Shown here: positions 8,011 to 16,426 of the stretch, one piece after another | Layout of the letters: each line of letters opens with the position of its first letter | How positions within the stretch are numbered: the stretch's first letter is position 1 | Origin: a virus | DNA: 38,542 bases | Virus record (IMG/VR): IMGVR_UViG_3300042898_001537 | Coordinates: 1 to 38,542 of that record | Reading direction: 5' to 3' (one strand) | Program-made: the position numbers and the translations under genes | The notes under the pieces: generated by a model | Told to the model about the DNA's origin: nothing | What the model saw: only the letters and a program-made list of their open reading frames with translations | Databases searched by the model: none

Positions 8011-9662
8011 TGGCTATGAGAACCTCCCCCAAGCGAACCCAACTTCATACTCTCCGTGATTTCACTGGTGGGCTTAATCTTGTGGCCGACACCTTTCGGT
8101 TACAAGACAACGAATCCCCTGAATTGTTGAATGTCGATATTGACAGACGTGGCGGCTTCCAAGTCCGCCGTGGTGTTTACCCTTACTCTGCTTCGGCGTT
8201 GTCTGCTGCTCCAAATGCTATTTGGAGTTACAACGATGTTGGAACCGTTTACACAATGGCGCAGGTAGGCACTGGTGTTCGTTACAGCACAGGTAGTGCG
8301 TGGACAAATCTAACCAGACTTGTTTCTGGTGTTGCTATTGATGATCTTGGCACTACGACTGGGACTGATGTTTGTCCTGTCACATTCAACAACACTTGTT
8401 ATTGGGCGAGAGGCGACCGTGACGTTGTTAAATGGGATGGTGGCGCAAACGCCACCGTTTTAACGTCAAGTTTCAACAACACCATTGTTCCCACGTCTGG
8501 AAACATTCCTAGAGCCGACCACATGGCAGTCCATAGCGGCTACATGTGGGTTGCAGGAACATGGGAGGGTGGCACACACTACGCCAACCGTGTCCGCTGG
8601 TCATGGGCAAACACCTTTAACGACTCTGGTGAAAACTGGCGCACAGACGATTACATCGACATTGATGACGGCAAAGATTCCGATTCGATCACGGCAATTA
8701 TCCCTTACGGGGATCAACTCATTGTTTTTAAACGTGACGCTGTTTACGCTGTTTACGGATATTCGGGTGAATCATTTTCAGTCGTTAACATCTCCAACAC
8801 TGTTGGTGCTGTTTCGCATCAGGCTGCTATTGCCACACCTGCTGGACTGTTTTTCTTTGACCATCAAACAGGTTTGAACGTTTACAACGGCAAGGATGTT
8901 TCTTGGTCGTTTGAACAGATTTGGCCTGCGATGCGTGACGGATCTATCCCGTCATCGTTTATAGACAATGTTGAGTTGGGTTGGGTCGAAAACCGTTTGT
9001 GGGTCAGTGTCCCTTGGGATGAACTTCCTAGTGTGCCCCGTGGTTACACTTTTGTTTTTGATCCACGTTTGAAATCTGGCGGTTCTTGGACAAAGTATTC
9101 GTTGCAGGCTGGACCGTATGCCCGTGGACATCGCAGCGAAAACTATCTTGGGTATCTACATAACACCAACAGGATTTATCGGCTGGATGTTCAAGATCAG
9201 TACTACGACTATCTGAATGCAACCGCTGGACCTACTGCTATTAATGCTTATTACCGCACCAAATGGATTGACCTGGATCAGCCAGCGGTTAAAAAGCGTT
9301 GGCGTCGTGCGGAAGCAGTTATGCAGGTCGATCAGGCATACAACCTTCCAGTTGTTTCATACGCCAACTACAACCCAACTTTTGCTGTAAAGAACTTTAT
9401 CTTTCGTTCATCTGAAGATGAAACTTCAACTGGTGTTGACGTTTGGGATGACCCTGGCGTTGAGTGGGACGAAGCGACATGGGCGAGATCAGGTAACTAT
9501 GGGTTTGTTGACCGTGGAGCCAACCTCGGTGTTGCTCGATCTGTCTCGTTGAGAGTCGGTGGAGAAGTTTTGTCTTTACCGACTGTCGGTGGAGTTCAAG
9601 CCCCCGTTTTCTGGGGTGTTGATGCGTTAATTCTTAAGTTTGTGCCTAGGAGGGTACGATGA
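8010..9662 (+). CDS. Tail nozzle / stabilisation-like protein (P22 gp10-like)
   Basis: This 550-residue protein is beta-rich. The N-terminal region DFTGGLNLVADTFRLQDNES followed by PELLNVDIDRRGGFQVRRG matches the start of phage tail nozzle/stabilisation proteins of podoviruses and related proteins. Repeats such as YGDQLIVFKRDAVYAVYG and TPAGLFFFDHQTGLNVYNG read like beta-propeller blades. It would follow the adaptor ring and plug or extend the short tail. ATG 8010 overlaps the preceding stop (TGATG); a TTG at 8007 is in frame. The final codons overlap the next gene by ATGA. Confidence 0.8.
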   Translation: MAMRTSPKRTQLHTLRDFTGGLNLVADTFRLQDNESPELLNVDIDRRGGFQVRRGVYPYSASALSAAPNAIWSYNDVGTVYTMAQVGTGVRYSTGSAWTNLTRLVSGVAIDDLGTTTGTDVCPVTFNNTCYWARGDRDVVKWDGGANATVLTSSFNNTIVPTSGNIPRADHMAVHSGYMWVAGTWEGGTHYANRVRWSWANTFNDSGENWRTDDYIDIDDGKDSDSITAIIPYGDQLIVFKRDAVYAVYGYSGESFSVVNISNTVGAVSHQAAIATPAGLFFFDHQTGLNVYNGKDVSWSFEQIWPAMRDGSIPSSFIDNVELGWVENRLWVSVPWDELPSVPRGYTFVFDPRLKSGGSWTKYSLQAGPYARGHRSENYLGYLHNTNRIYRLDVQDQYYDYLNATAGPTAINAYYRTKWIDLDQPAVKKRWRRAEAVMQVDQAYNLPVVSYANYNPTFAVKNFIFRSSEDETSTGVDVWDDPGVEWDEATWARSGNYGFVDRGANLGVARSVSLRVGGEVLSLPTVGGVQAPVFWGVDALILKFVPRRVR

Positions 9663-10285
9663 CTGCTGTTTCTAAAACCTATACGTTTGTTCCTGGTACT
9701 CCCATTGAGTCCGATCAGGCAAACCAAAACTTTGATGATCTAGTTAATTACACTAATGGTGAGGTTATTGTCCGTGACGCATCGAAAGCGTTTACGGCTA
9801 TTCCATCTGGACCTGGAACCGATCCGAGTTCTCCTAATCAGTTTGCTCGGAAACAGTATGTAGACAATAAAGATGCTGTTGTTGCTGGAACGGTGACGGC
9901 ACTTACAACTACGGTCACAAACCTTACGACTACGGTCACGAACAACAAGACAGCGCAAGACGCTGGTTTTGTTGCACGTCCAACGGTGTCGGATGTTGCC
10001 ACAAACCCGATTATTAAGGCTGATGCCGCTTTCACGCCTTCAACAAATGCAGGTGGTGAAGCAACCTTCAATTTTGTTACGGCATTTCCTAATGGAATCA
10101 AGTCGGTGACTGTTACTGCTGATAACGGTGCTGGACCGTGTTTTGTTTCGATCACATCAAAATCAAACACTGGTTTTGTCGCACGCATCTATACGGCTGA
10201 AGTTGTCGCAAATGCATTTGGTGGTTTTAGTTTGCAGCGTTACGTCGGTGCAGCGATTGTTTATTACACGGCCGTTGGCTGGTAA
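9659..10285 (+). CDS. Tail fibre protein
   Basis: The 208-residue product starts at ATG 9659 after a strong AGGAGG site and overlaps the nozzle stop (ATGA). The N-terminal part (about 1-70: SKTYTFVPGTPIESDQANQN, FDDLV, SPNQFARKQYVDN) is typical of the virion-anchoring part of phage fibres. It is followed by a Thr/Val-rich heptad-like stretch (about 78-100, TALTTTVTNLTTTVTNN) suited to a trimeric coil. The beta-rich C-terminal knob (about 120-208) ends AIVYYTAVGW, a common fibre-tip style. It is probably one of the receptor-binding appendages. Confidence 0.78.
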   Translation: MTAVSKTYTFVPGTPIESDQANQNFDDLVNYTNGEVIVRDASKAFTAIPSGPGTDPSSPNQFARKQYVDNKDAVVAGTVTALTTTVTNLTTTVTNNKTAQDAGFVARPTVSDVATNPIIKADAAFTPSTNAGGEATFNFVTAFPNGIKSVTVTADNGAGPCFVSITSKSNTGFVARIYTAEVVANAFGGFSLQRYVGAAIVYYTAVGW

Positions 10286-10671
10286 TGGCTGAGTGGAAGA
10301 ACCCTGTACCTAGTGTTGCCCCGCTGGATTCAAACATCCTGCGGGTCATCTTCACGTCTATTGAAGAATGGACAGGGAACGTTGGCGGTGTCGGCACACC
10401 AACCACACTGCTGTACGGGGCAGGTCCACCGTCAGCAGGAACAGGTGTCAATAGCAACTGGTATATCGACTCTGCGGCGATGGTGATTTACGGGCCGAAA
10501 ACTTCAGGCTCATGGCCTGCTGGCGTTTCGATGATTGGATCTACTGGGCCTGCTGGGCCGCAAGGCACTTCTGGTCCTCAGGGACCAACGGGCGGTACTT
10601 ACAACGTGGATGGTGGAGATCCGAATTCGATTTATGGCGGCATTTTGCCGTTGGATGCAGGCGGTATTTGA
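10285..10671 (+). CDS. Short fibre-associated protein with a collagen-like segment
   Basis: This 128-residue protein starts at ATG 10285, overlapping the TAA of the fibre gene. It has a mixed N-terminal domain (1-80), then a short Gly-X-Y stretch (STGPAGPQGTSGPQGPTGG, about 86-104) and a C-terminal tail ending GGILPLDAGGI. It directly precedes the long collagen-like fibre and ends one base before its ATG. It may form a heteromeric or adapter part of the same fibre; that is inference. Confidence 0.72.
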   Translation: MAEWKNPVPSVAPLDSNILRVIFTSIEEWTGNVGGVGTPTTLLYGAGPPSAGTGVNSNWYIDSAAMVIYGPKTSGSWPAGVSMIGSTGPAGPQGTSGPQGPTGGTYNVDGGDPNSIYGGILPLDAGGI

Positions 10672-11847
10672 ATGGCTACACAGATTCAATTTCGACGGGG
10701 CACTGCTTCTGCATGGACGGCTGCAAATCCAATTCTCGCTGTAGGCGAGATGGGGTTGGAAACTGATACTGGCAAGTTCAAGGTTGGTAACGGTGTAAAC
10801 GTTTGGTCTGCGCTGCCATATTCGTCGGGCCCTCAAGGAACCCAGGGATCAACAGGTCCGCAGGGAACCCAAGGATCAACGGGCCCGCAAGGGCCAACAG
10901 GAACCCAAGGATCTACTGGACCGCAAGGCGTTGTAGGCCCGCAGGGAACTCAAGGCCCCCAAGGTAGTCAAGGTTCTGTTGGAGCAACAGGTTCGCAGGG
11001 TGTAACGGGACCTCAGGGAAGCACGGGTAGTCAAGGTGCCGTAGGTCCCCAAGGCGCTCAGGGCGATGTTGGGCCACAGGGCCTTCAAGGGGATGTAGGC
11101 CCGCTCGGCTATCAAGGTCCGCAAGGTGCGGTTGGCCCTCAAGGTGCCCAAGGAAGTGTTGGACCTCAAGGTCTGCAAGGTGATCCAGGGGCTCAAGGGC
11201 CTCAAGGGTTTGACGGTACACAGGGCTTTACTGGTGCCCAAGGCCCGCAAGGTTCCCAAGGGGTTGCAGGGCCACAAGGTAGTCAAGGCCCTCAAGGGGT
11301 CGTAGGCATGAGCGGTGTTCAAGGTTCGCAAGGAGCGCAAGGTGCAACTGGTAACCCTGGGCCTCTTGGCATTCAAGGCCCTCAAGGGGATAACGGGCCC
11401 CAAGGGCCCCAAGGTCCACAAGGCAGTCAAGGTGCCCAAGGATTTACAGGCCCCCAAGGTAGCCAAGGCTCTCAAGGTTCTCAGGGTGCGGTGGGTTCTC
11501 AAGGCCCTCAAGGTGATGTCGGTTCCCAAGGTGTCGCTGGTCCTCAGGGAGCCGTTGGTTCGCAAGGTGTTGTAGGTCCACAAGGATCTGTAGGTAGCCA
11601 AGGACCACAAGGCGATGTTGGACCGCAAGGTGTTGCAGGCCCTCAAGGATCTCAGGGTGCAGCGTCAACAGTTGCAGGCCCGCAAGGCGCAGTTGGTTCT
11701 CAAGGACCGCAAGGCACATCAGTTACTGGAGCCCAAGGCGCTCAAGGCCCGCAGGGCGCTCAAGGTGTTGCAGGCACTAGCGGTGCAGCAGACATCACTG
11801 TTTCGACCCTTAGTGCAGCAATTTTAATTATGGAGATTGGACCCTGA
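10672..11847 (+). CDS. Collagen-like tail fibre
   Basis: The 391-residue product has an N-terminal module (about 3-45: [37 protein letters not shown]) of the type found at the base of the Bordetella phage major tropism determinant and many phage fibres. About 100 Gly-X-Y triplets follow (residues 53 to about 370), dominated by GPQ, GSQ and GAQ, with two breaks (near GAASTVAG and GTSVTG) close to the end. A short C-terminal segment ends ILIMEIGP. The rod should form a collagen triple helix. Proline in X but hardly ever in Y, with Gln in Y, fits bacterial and phage collagens, which lack hydroxyproline. The DNA repeats at codon level without long exact copies. Confidence 0.9.
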   Translation: MATQIQFRRGTASAWTAANPILAVGEMGLETDTGKFKVGNGVNVWSALPYSSGPQGTQGSTGPQGTQGSTGPQGPTGTQGSTGPQGVVGPQGTQGPQGSQGSVGATGSQGVTGPQGSTGSQGAVGPQGAQGDVGPQGLQGDVGPLGYQGPQGAVGPQGAQGSVGPQGLQGDPGAQGPQGFDGTQGFTGAQGPQGSQGVAGPQGSQGPQGVVGMSGVQGSQGAQGATGNPGPLGIQGPQGDNGPQGPQGPQGSQGAQGFTGPQGSQGSQGSQGAVGSQGPQGDVGSQGVAGPQGAVGSQGVVGPQGSVGSQGPQGDVGPQGVAGPQGSQGAASTVAGPQGAVGSQGPQGTSVTGAQGAQGPQGAQGVAGTSGAADITVSTLSAAILIMEIGP

Positions 11848-11848
11848 T

Positions 11849-12181
11849 ATGGCTGTTGGAGATCGTGTAGAAAAGCGGCTGGTTGGCCCGTCTGTGATTG
11901 GCACATCAAATGCGACTGTGGGCACTGTGCCTGCTAGTCGTGTGTGGGTGACTAAGCAGATCACGTTTACGAATACAAATGGTTTGGATGCGTGGATCAA
12001 GTTTGCTGTCGGTACAACGGCGACTGCTGGTAACTGTGTGTTTTTTCAGTTGCCGATTGCAGCGTATGACACAGTGGTTTTTGATACTGCAATGGTGTTG
12101 ACTGCTTCTGAAACATTCCAGGCAATCAGTGATCGTGGTGCTGTGAATGTTTTGGTGACTGGTTGGGAGAAGGAAGTCTGA
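11849..12181 (+). CDS. Hypothetical virion-associated protein
   Basis: This 110-residue, beta-rich protein starts at ATG 11849, one base after the stop of the collagen fibre gene. Segments such as TKQITFTNTNGLDAWIKFAV, CVFFQLPIAAYDTVVFDTAM and INVLVTGWEKEV-like ends are seen in small phage tail or minor capsid proteins with a jelly-roll look. No named family is recognised. Its stop overlaps the next ATG (TGATG). It could be a fibre cap or a decoration protein. Confidence 0.72.
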   Translation: MAVGDRVEKRLVGPSVIGTSNATVGTVPASRVWVTKQITFTNTNGLDAWIKFAVGTTATAGNCVFFQLPIAAYDTVVFDTAMVLTASETFQAISDRGAVNVLVTGWEKEV

Positions 12182-12867
12182 TGCCTATTGATTCGGCGTT
12201 GACTAAGTATGGGGCGTATCGGCCTGCGGTTTGTACGTCTACAACACGTCCAACGTCCCCCTATGTGGGCCAGATGGTGTACGAAACTGACACCTATTCG
12301 GTTCGTATTTGGGATGGCACCGCATGGGTCGGGACGACTCCTGCGGGTGCGATTGAAACCTATGCGGGTGCGACTGCACCGAACGGTTGGCTGTTGTGTT
12401 TCGGTCAGGCTGTGTCACGCACAACGTATGCAGATTTGTTTGCTGCATTATCTACTACGCACGGTGTTGGTAATGGGTCTACGACATTTAATTTGCCTGA
12501 TTTGCGTGGCCGTGTCCCTGCGGGCAAAGACAACATGGGTGGCACTTCGGCCTCACGTCTAATTACCAACGTGACGGGCGGAACTTTGGGTGCTGCTGGC
12601 GGCAGCGAGTCTCACACACTTTCTCAAGCGCAAATGCCATCCCACACACATACGCAAAATTCTCACACGCATAGCGGTTCGGGAACTGGTGGACTAATTC
12701 TTCAGAACGGTTCAGGAGGTACTGCTGCCAACCTTACGGTAGGCGGTGGCGGATACATTCAGCACACTCTTACATCTACTGCTCCTTCAATTCAAAGTAC
12801 TGGTTCCGATCAATCGCACAACAACACACAGCCCACCATCATCCTCAACTACATCATCAAGGTTTGA
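12181..12867 (+). CDS. Tail-collar-domain fibre protein
   Basis: The 228-residue product is a fibre or collar protein. Residues about 13-50 form a short module (PAVCTSTTRPTSPYVGQM, VYETDT) shared with the next two genes. Residues about 58-110 match a phage tail collar domain (APNGWLLCFGQAVSRTTYAD, then NLPDLRGRVPAG). A Gly/Ser/His-rich part follows (SHTHTQNSHTHSGSG), and the end NNTQPTIILNYIIKV is the classical C-terminus of collar proteins. It starts at ATG 12181 with GAAGGAAG upstream. It is likely a receptor-binding or baseplate-like tip. Confidence 0.85.
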   Translation: MPIDSALTKYGAYRPAVCTSTTRPTSPYVGQMVYETDTYSVRIWDGTAWVGTTPAGAIETYAGATAPNGWLLCFGQAVSRTTYADLFAALSTTHGVGNGSTTFNLPDLRGRVPAGKDNMGGTSASRLITNVTGGTLGAAGGSESHTLSQAQMPSHTHTQNSHTHSGSGTGGLILQNGSGGTAANLTVGGGGYIQHTLTSTAPSIQSTGSDQSHNNTQPTIILNYIIKV

Positions 12868-12870
12868 ATT

Positions 12871-13413
12871 ATGGGTATTTCAGGTTCATCTCAAGTCGGA
12901 CTTAAACCAGGCGTGTGTACATCAACTACACGCCCGTCATCACCGTATGCAGGCCAAGTTGTTTACGAAACAGATACGGGATTGGCAAAGGTGTGGACGG
13001 GTTCTGCATGGAACACGTTAAATTACAAATCTAAAGTTTCCGCATCAGGCACAACCCGTGTAGATGGACCGTTCAGCGGAAATGTTATTTACACGCCCGC
13101 CACCCTCACTGTCGGGGCAGGAACATACGAAATCGTGGCTTATGGTTCTGCATACAATATTTCCACCACTGACTCTCACACATGTGCCATTTACAATATA
13201 ACAACAAGCGCCGAGGTGGGCAGTACCAGAGGTCCTGTAACAACTGGATCTACTAGCAGTTTTGGATTTTCTGTTTCCCGTCCCGTGGAAATTACAGTCA
13301 CGGGTTCTACTTCATTTTGCCCGTTCTTTGTTCGCAATGGTGCTTCCACTTTGCGTGTTGAAGGTGCTGCTGGCGCTCCTGCTGCGGTAATAGAGGCTCG
13401 GAGGATTGGCTGA
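12871..13413 (+). CDS. Fibre-tip protein with shared N-terminal module (copy 2)
   Basis: This 180-residue protein begins with the same module as its neighbours (PGVCTSTTRPSSPYAGQV, VYETDTGLAKVWTG, about 13-45). A beta-sandwich-like domain follows (about 50-180: TYEIVAYGSAY, TCAIYNITTSAEVGS, TLRVEGAAGAP). The shared N-terminus probably docks to the virion while the C-terminal part differs. It overlaps the next gene by TGATG. Alternatives are a host-range determinant or a decoration protein; neither is shown. Confidence 0.75.
   Translation: MGISGSSQVGLKPGVCTSTTRPSSPYAGQVVYETDTGLAKVWTGSAWNTLNYKSKVSASGTTRVDGPFSGNVIYTPATLTVGAGTYEIVAYGSAYNISTTDSHTCAIYNITTSAEVGSTRGPVTTGSTSSFGFSVSRPVEITVTGSTSFCPFFVRNGASTLRVEGAAGAPAAVIEARRIG
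12905..12932 (+). repeat. 28-bp exact repeat, copy 1
   Basis: This is identical to 13450-13477. It lies in the codons of the shared CTSTTRP module, while flanking DNA has diverged, and could serve as a recombination point for swapping fibre tips. Confidence 0.85.
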
Positions 13414-14003
13414 TGGGACTTAGTACTTCAATACCAAACTCTATTGTGCAACCAGGCGTGTGTACATCAACTACACGACCCACCAGCCCGTATCAGGGGC
13501 AGACTATTTATGAGACTGATACGGGTGCGTTCCTCGTGTATTACGGAACTACGACTGGTTGGAAGCCACCGTGGAACCAAGCATGGGGTTACGAAAATCA
13601 AACAACGCTTGCAACCTCGTTCACTCAAAATTCCACTTCAACTTTCGATGTAACAGGAATGTCAGTCACTTTTACTGCAACAAGCAATCGACGTTATAAA
13701 ATTTCAGCATTTATGCCAGCAATTGAACGGGTTAACGGAGTAGCAACTGCGTTTTGCCTTTTCAATGGAGCATCCGAGTTACAACTTTGCATTGTTGATG
13801 GCTCTAACCCAGGAACATTTAATGTTCTTGCGCCAGCGCATCTTGTGAAAATACAGACGTTTACGGCGGGATCAGTGACTTTAAAGTGTTCCGTTCGGTC
13901 TGTTGGTGGTTCTGGATCTATGAGTGTCCACGCTAGAGGTGGTACTCCAAGCCTGATCGTTGAGGACATTGGCCCGTCAACCTCAACAGCCCCAACAGCA
14001 TGA
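13413..14003 (+). CDS. Fibre-tip protein with shared N-terminal module (copy 3)
   Basis: This 196-residue protein starts at ATG 13413 overlapping the upstream TGA. Residues about 14-45 are the third copy of the module (PGVCTSTTRPTSPYQGQT, IYETDTGAFLVYYG). The C-terminal domain (about 65-190) is beta-rich (STFDVTGMSVTFTATSNRR, YKISAFMPAIERVNGVATAF, SVTLKCSVRSVGGSGSMSV) and unlike the tip of copy 2 apart from the general fold style. It probably forms another tail tip or virion surface protein. Confidence 0.75.
   Translation: MGLSTSIPNSIVQPGVCTSTTRPTSPYQGQTIYETDTGAFLVYYGTTTGWKPPWNQAWGYENQTTLATSFTQNSTSTFDVTGMSVTFTATSNRRYKISAFMPAIERVNGVATAFCLFNGASELQLCIVDGSNPGTFNVLAPAHLVKIQTFTAGSVTLKCSVRSVGGSGSMSVHARGGTPSLIVEDIGPSTSTAPTA
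13450..13477 (+). repeat. 28-bp exact repeat, copy 2
   Basis: This is identical to 12905-12932, and encodes the same residues in the same reading frame of the neighbouring fibre gene. Confidence 0.85.
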
Positions 14004-14016
14004 TCTGAATAACCCT

Positions 14017-14805
14017 GTGATCTCGGTTATAACCCCAACACACAACACACCCCCTGAAGTTCTGGCACGGACTTTCGCATCGCTGAAAGGCCAGTCACAC
14101 ACTGATTGGGAATGGATTGTTTGGGATGATTCCACCAACGACAACGTGTGGAACCAGTTGTGGGGAATGTGCGCTGACGAACGATATGTGATTCGACCGT
14201 ACCGATCAATGACACCATCAGGCCGTATCGGCCAGGTGAAACGCCAAGCCTTCATGGTTGCTAACGGTGACATTCTGGTGGAACTGGATCATGACGACGA
14301 ACTATTGCCTGATGCTCTGGCAGAGATCGCAGAAGCATTCACGGACCCTGATGTGGGGTTTGTGTATTCAGACTGGTCAGAAGTTCTGTCCGATGGACAG
14401 ACAGGTCGCTACCCCTCGGGTTGGGCTTTCGGATACGGCTCCGACTATGAGGATGAGCATGGATGGGTGATGTCAGCACCACCCTTAAATCGCATCACGC
14501 TCGGTCATATCGTGTCGGCCCCGAACCATGTGCGTGCTTGGAGGGCTGGGGTGTATCGCCAGTTGGGTGGGCATGATGCTGGTTTGCGGGTTGCAGACGA
14601 TTACGAGTTGGTGGTTCGTACAGCGTTGGCGACGGAATGTCGCCATATTCCGAAGCATCTGTATCGGCAACATATTGGGCCGTGGACGGCTCAGCGAGTC
14701 CATAACGATGAGATTCAACAGACAGTGGCGGATATATCGGATCGTTATTCGGCCTGTTTGGATGCGCTGTTTGATATGGCGGGACATTCTTGCCCTAATA
14801 GTTGA
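14017..14805 (+). CDS. Family 2 glycosyltransferase
   Basis: The product of 262 residues has a GT-A fold: ISVITPTHN at the N-terminus (nucleotide-binding strand), WDD at 36-38, and a DxD-type metal site at 91-94 (LVELDHDDELL). An acceptor-side region follows (HDAGLRVADDYELVVRTAL). It would transfer a sugar from a nucleotide-sugar to an acceptor in the cytoplasm. The start is uncertain: GTG 14017 begins exactly at the domain, while TTG 13960 would add 19 residues and overlap the upstream gene. Neither has a clear ribosome site. Its location among fibre and internal virion genes suggests virion protein glycosylation, or host-surface modification; both are inference. Confidence 0.85.
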   Translation: MISVITPTHNTPPEVLARTFASLKGQSHTDWEWIVWDDSTNDNVWNQLWGMCADERYVIRPYRSMTPSGRIGQVKRQAFMVANGDILVELDHDDELLPDALAEIAEAFTDPDVGFVYSDWSEVLSDGQTGRYPSGWAFGYGSDYEDEHGWVMSAPPLNRITLGHIVSAPNHVRAWRAGVYRQLGGHDAGLRVADDYELVVRTALATECRHIPKHLYRQHIGPWTAQRVHNDEIQQTVADISDRYSACLDALFDMAGHSCPNS

Positions 14806-15239
14806 TGAGCAACGTCACGAACTATCTGACCCCTGAAGAAATCAACGCCTATCAGCAGCGCATTGATACTGCCGATATGGGCTCTAAGCGTGCCCTGGAA
14901 AAGTTGGGTACTCGTCGCCAAGAAGCGACAACTGATTACAACATTGCCCGTGGCCGTATGGGTACTCAGTGGGATAACTATCAGCGGACGTTGCCTAGCC
15001 AGTTTGCCCGCCGCAATGTGTTGCGTTCGGGTCTCATGGGTCGTGCCGTCGATGATTATGCGATGAATCGGCAGAACGCCGATTTTGATTTGCAGCGCTC
15101 ATATAACCGTCAGTTGGGTGGTTTGACTGAGAACCAGGGCGATATTGAGATGGCGTTGAATTTCAATCGTACTCAGGTTGATCGTGAACGGCAGGCTCGT
15201 CAACAGACGTTGGCTTCTCAAGTACAGGCGGTTCAGTAG
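14805..15239 (+). CDS. Putative internal virion protein (small)
   Basis: This 144-residue, highly helical and Gln/Arg/Asp-rich protein shows coiled-coil character across about 8-50 and 85-144 (NAYQQRIDTADMGSKRALEK, LNFNRTQVDRERQARQQTLA). The LRSGLMGRAVDDYAMN stretch recalls small ejection proteins encoded before the large internal proteins. It starts at ATG 14805, overlapping the stop of the glycosyltransferase (TGATG). It would be packed inside the head and leave with the DNA; this is inferred from position and composition. Confidence 0.65.
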   Translation: MSNVTNYLTPEEINAYQQRIDTADMGSKRALEKLGTRRQEATTDYNIARGRMGTQWDNYQRTLPSQFARRNVLRSGLMGRAVDDYAMNRQNADFDLQRSYNRQLGGLTENQGDIEMALNFNRTQVDRERQARQQTLASQVQAVQ

Positions 15240-15241
15240 TA

Positions 15242-16420
15242 ATGGCTCCACCACGCAATGCACGCGTTCCAATCAATTTTGATGTTTACTATCGCACTCC
15301 TGGTATTGATAAAGAGTCAATCAGTGGTGCAAACAATTACAGCAATGATCTTGATTACTACCAGACACAGGACAAAGAGGCCTTTCGGCAGTGGTACGAC
15401 AGCACTGTTGCTAAGGATTACAACAAGTACGATTGGAAGAATCTTCAGAGCAGGAAGTGGATGCTCAATGATGATTTTGAGAAGATTTGGTCGCAGGTAA
15501 ACGCTGCTGGCAATGAATACAGAGGTGCTGGTGACAAGGCAGAGGCGGATCAGGCCAACAAACTTGACTGGTTGAAGAACTATCTTGACGGTGGAAATGA
15601 TGGTGGCGATGGTGGTGCTGGTGCCCGTCAAGCCGCTTACATCAAATCGTTGATGAGTAGCATTGATGAGTCGTATAACCGTCAACGTGGTGCTGTTGAT
15701 GCAAACAAGGTTTCTGCTGCGGCGAACATTCAAAAAAATGCTGACTCCTTCAAACAGGGTTTAGCGGGCAATCAGGCCTTGTATCAGCAGGGTTCTGCTG
15801 CTATTCAGGCGGAGATCACACGCCGTATGGCGGAGTCTGCTGCCCGTAACACCGAGTCCAGCAATCAGGTTGCTGCTGCTGTCGGCGGTATTGGTGGCAG
15901 TGCTTCTGCTGCCAGCGCTCAGGCTGCTGCAAACCAGGCATCGTTGGCTTCCTCTCAGGGTTATCAGCAGGATCTGGCGAGTCGTATGGATCAGATTGTT
16001 GCTGCTAACCAGCGGTCTGCTGAGAACAGTGGTGAACTTGTTCGTCAGGGTGCGTCAGGAAATTTGGAGAACAATTACAACGCAATGATTAATGCGTTGT
16101 TGGCGCAGCGTGAACAGAGCATGATGCAAGCCCAAATGGGCGGAATGTCCTCTGGTGGCGGCGGTGGTGGTGGTAGTAAATCTAAGCCGAGAACGATGGC
16201 TGATGCTCAGAAGGAACTTGACGCACAAACTGGTATTGAAGAATGGATTTATGGAGTCCCGTGGAGTTCATACTTCGGGAATAATGCAACCACTCAAGGC
16301 GCACAGCAAGGCGCACAATTCCTGGCTTTGATGGAGGGTGACCAAAGGCAGCAGGATCAAGCACGCGCCTTGTACGGCGATGGGATGGCTGATGAATACA
16401 TGCGAAGAATGGCCCAGTAG
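15242..16420 (+). CDS. Putative internal virion / ejection protein
   Basis: This 392-residue protein starts one base after the previous stop (TAGTAATG). It has an N-terminal domain (about 1-110), a Gly/Asp linker (GGNDGGDGGAGARQ, about 117-130), a long Ala/Gln/Ser-rich helical region (about 135-300, coiled-coil or amphipathic), a glycine run (about 304-312) and a C-terminal domain with EEWIYGVPWSSYFG. Ala-rich helical proteins in this position commonly form part of the ejection apparatus of short-tailed phages. No catalytic motif is visible. Confidence 0.65.
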   Translation: MAPPRNARVPINFDVYYRTPGIDKESISGANNYSNDLDYYQTQDKEAFRQWYDSTVAKDYNKYDWKNLQSRKWMLNDDFEKIWSQVNAAGNEYRGAGDKAEADQANKLDWLKNYLDGGNDGGDGGAGARQAAYIKSLMSSIDESYNRQRGAVDANKVSAAANIQKNADSFKQGLAGNQALYQQGSAAIQAEITRRMAESAARNTESSNQVAAAVGGIGGSASAASAQAAANQASLASSQGYQQDLASRMDQIVAANQRSAENSGELVRQGASGNLENNYNAMINALLAQREQSMMQAQMGGMSSGGGGGGGSKSKPRTMADAQKELDAQTGIEEWIYGVPWSSYFGNNATTQGAQQGAQFLALMEGDQRQQDQARALYGDGMADEYMRRMAQ

Positions 16421-16426
16421 TTTGCC

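Noticed and set aside
10876-11646. Long minus-strand frame antisense to the collagen gene
   Set aside because: It is a by-product of the repeated Gly-X-Y codons; the Leu/Arg/Thr-rich product and lack of a ribosome site do not support a gene.
10820-11790. CRISPR-like or satellite repeat array
   Set aside because: The repetition is 9-base coding periodicity of collagen triplets, not spaced direct repeats; no CRISPR array is seen anywhere in the window.
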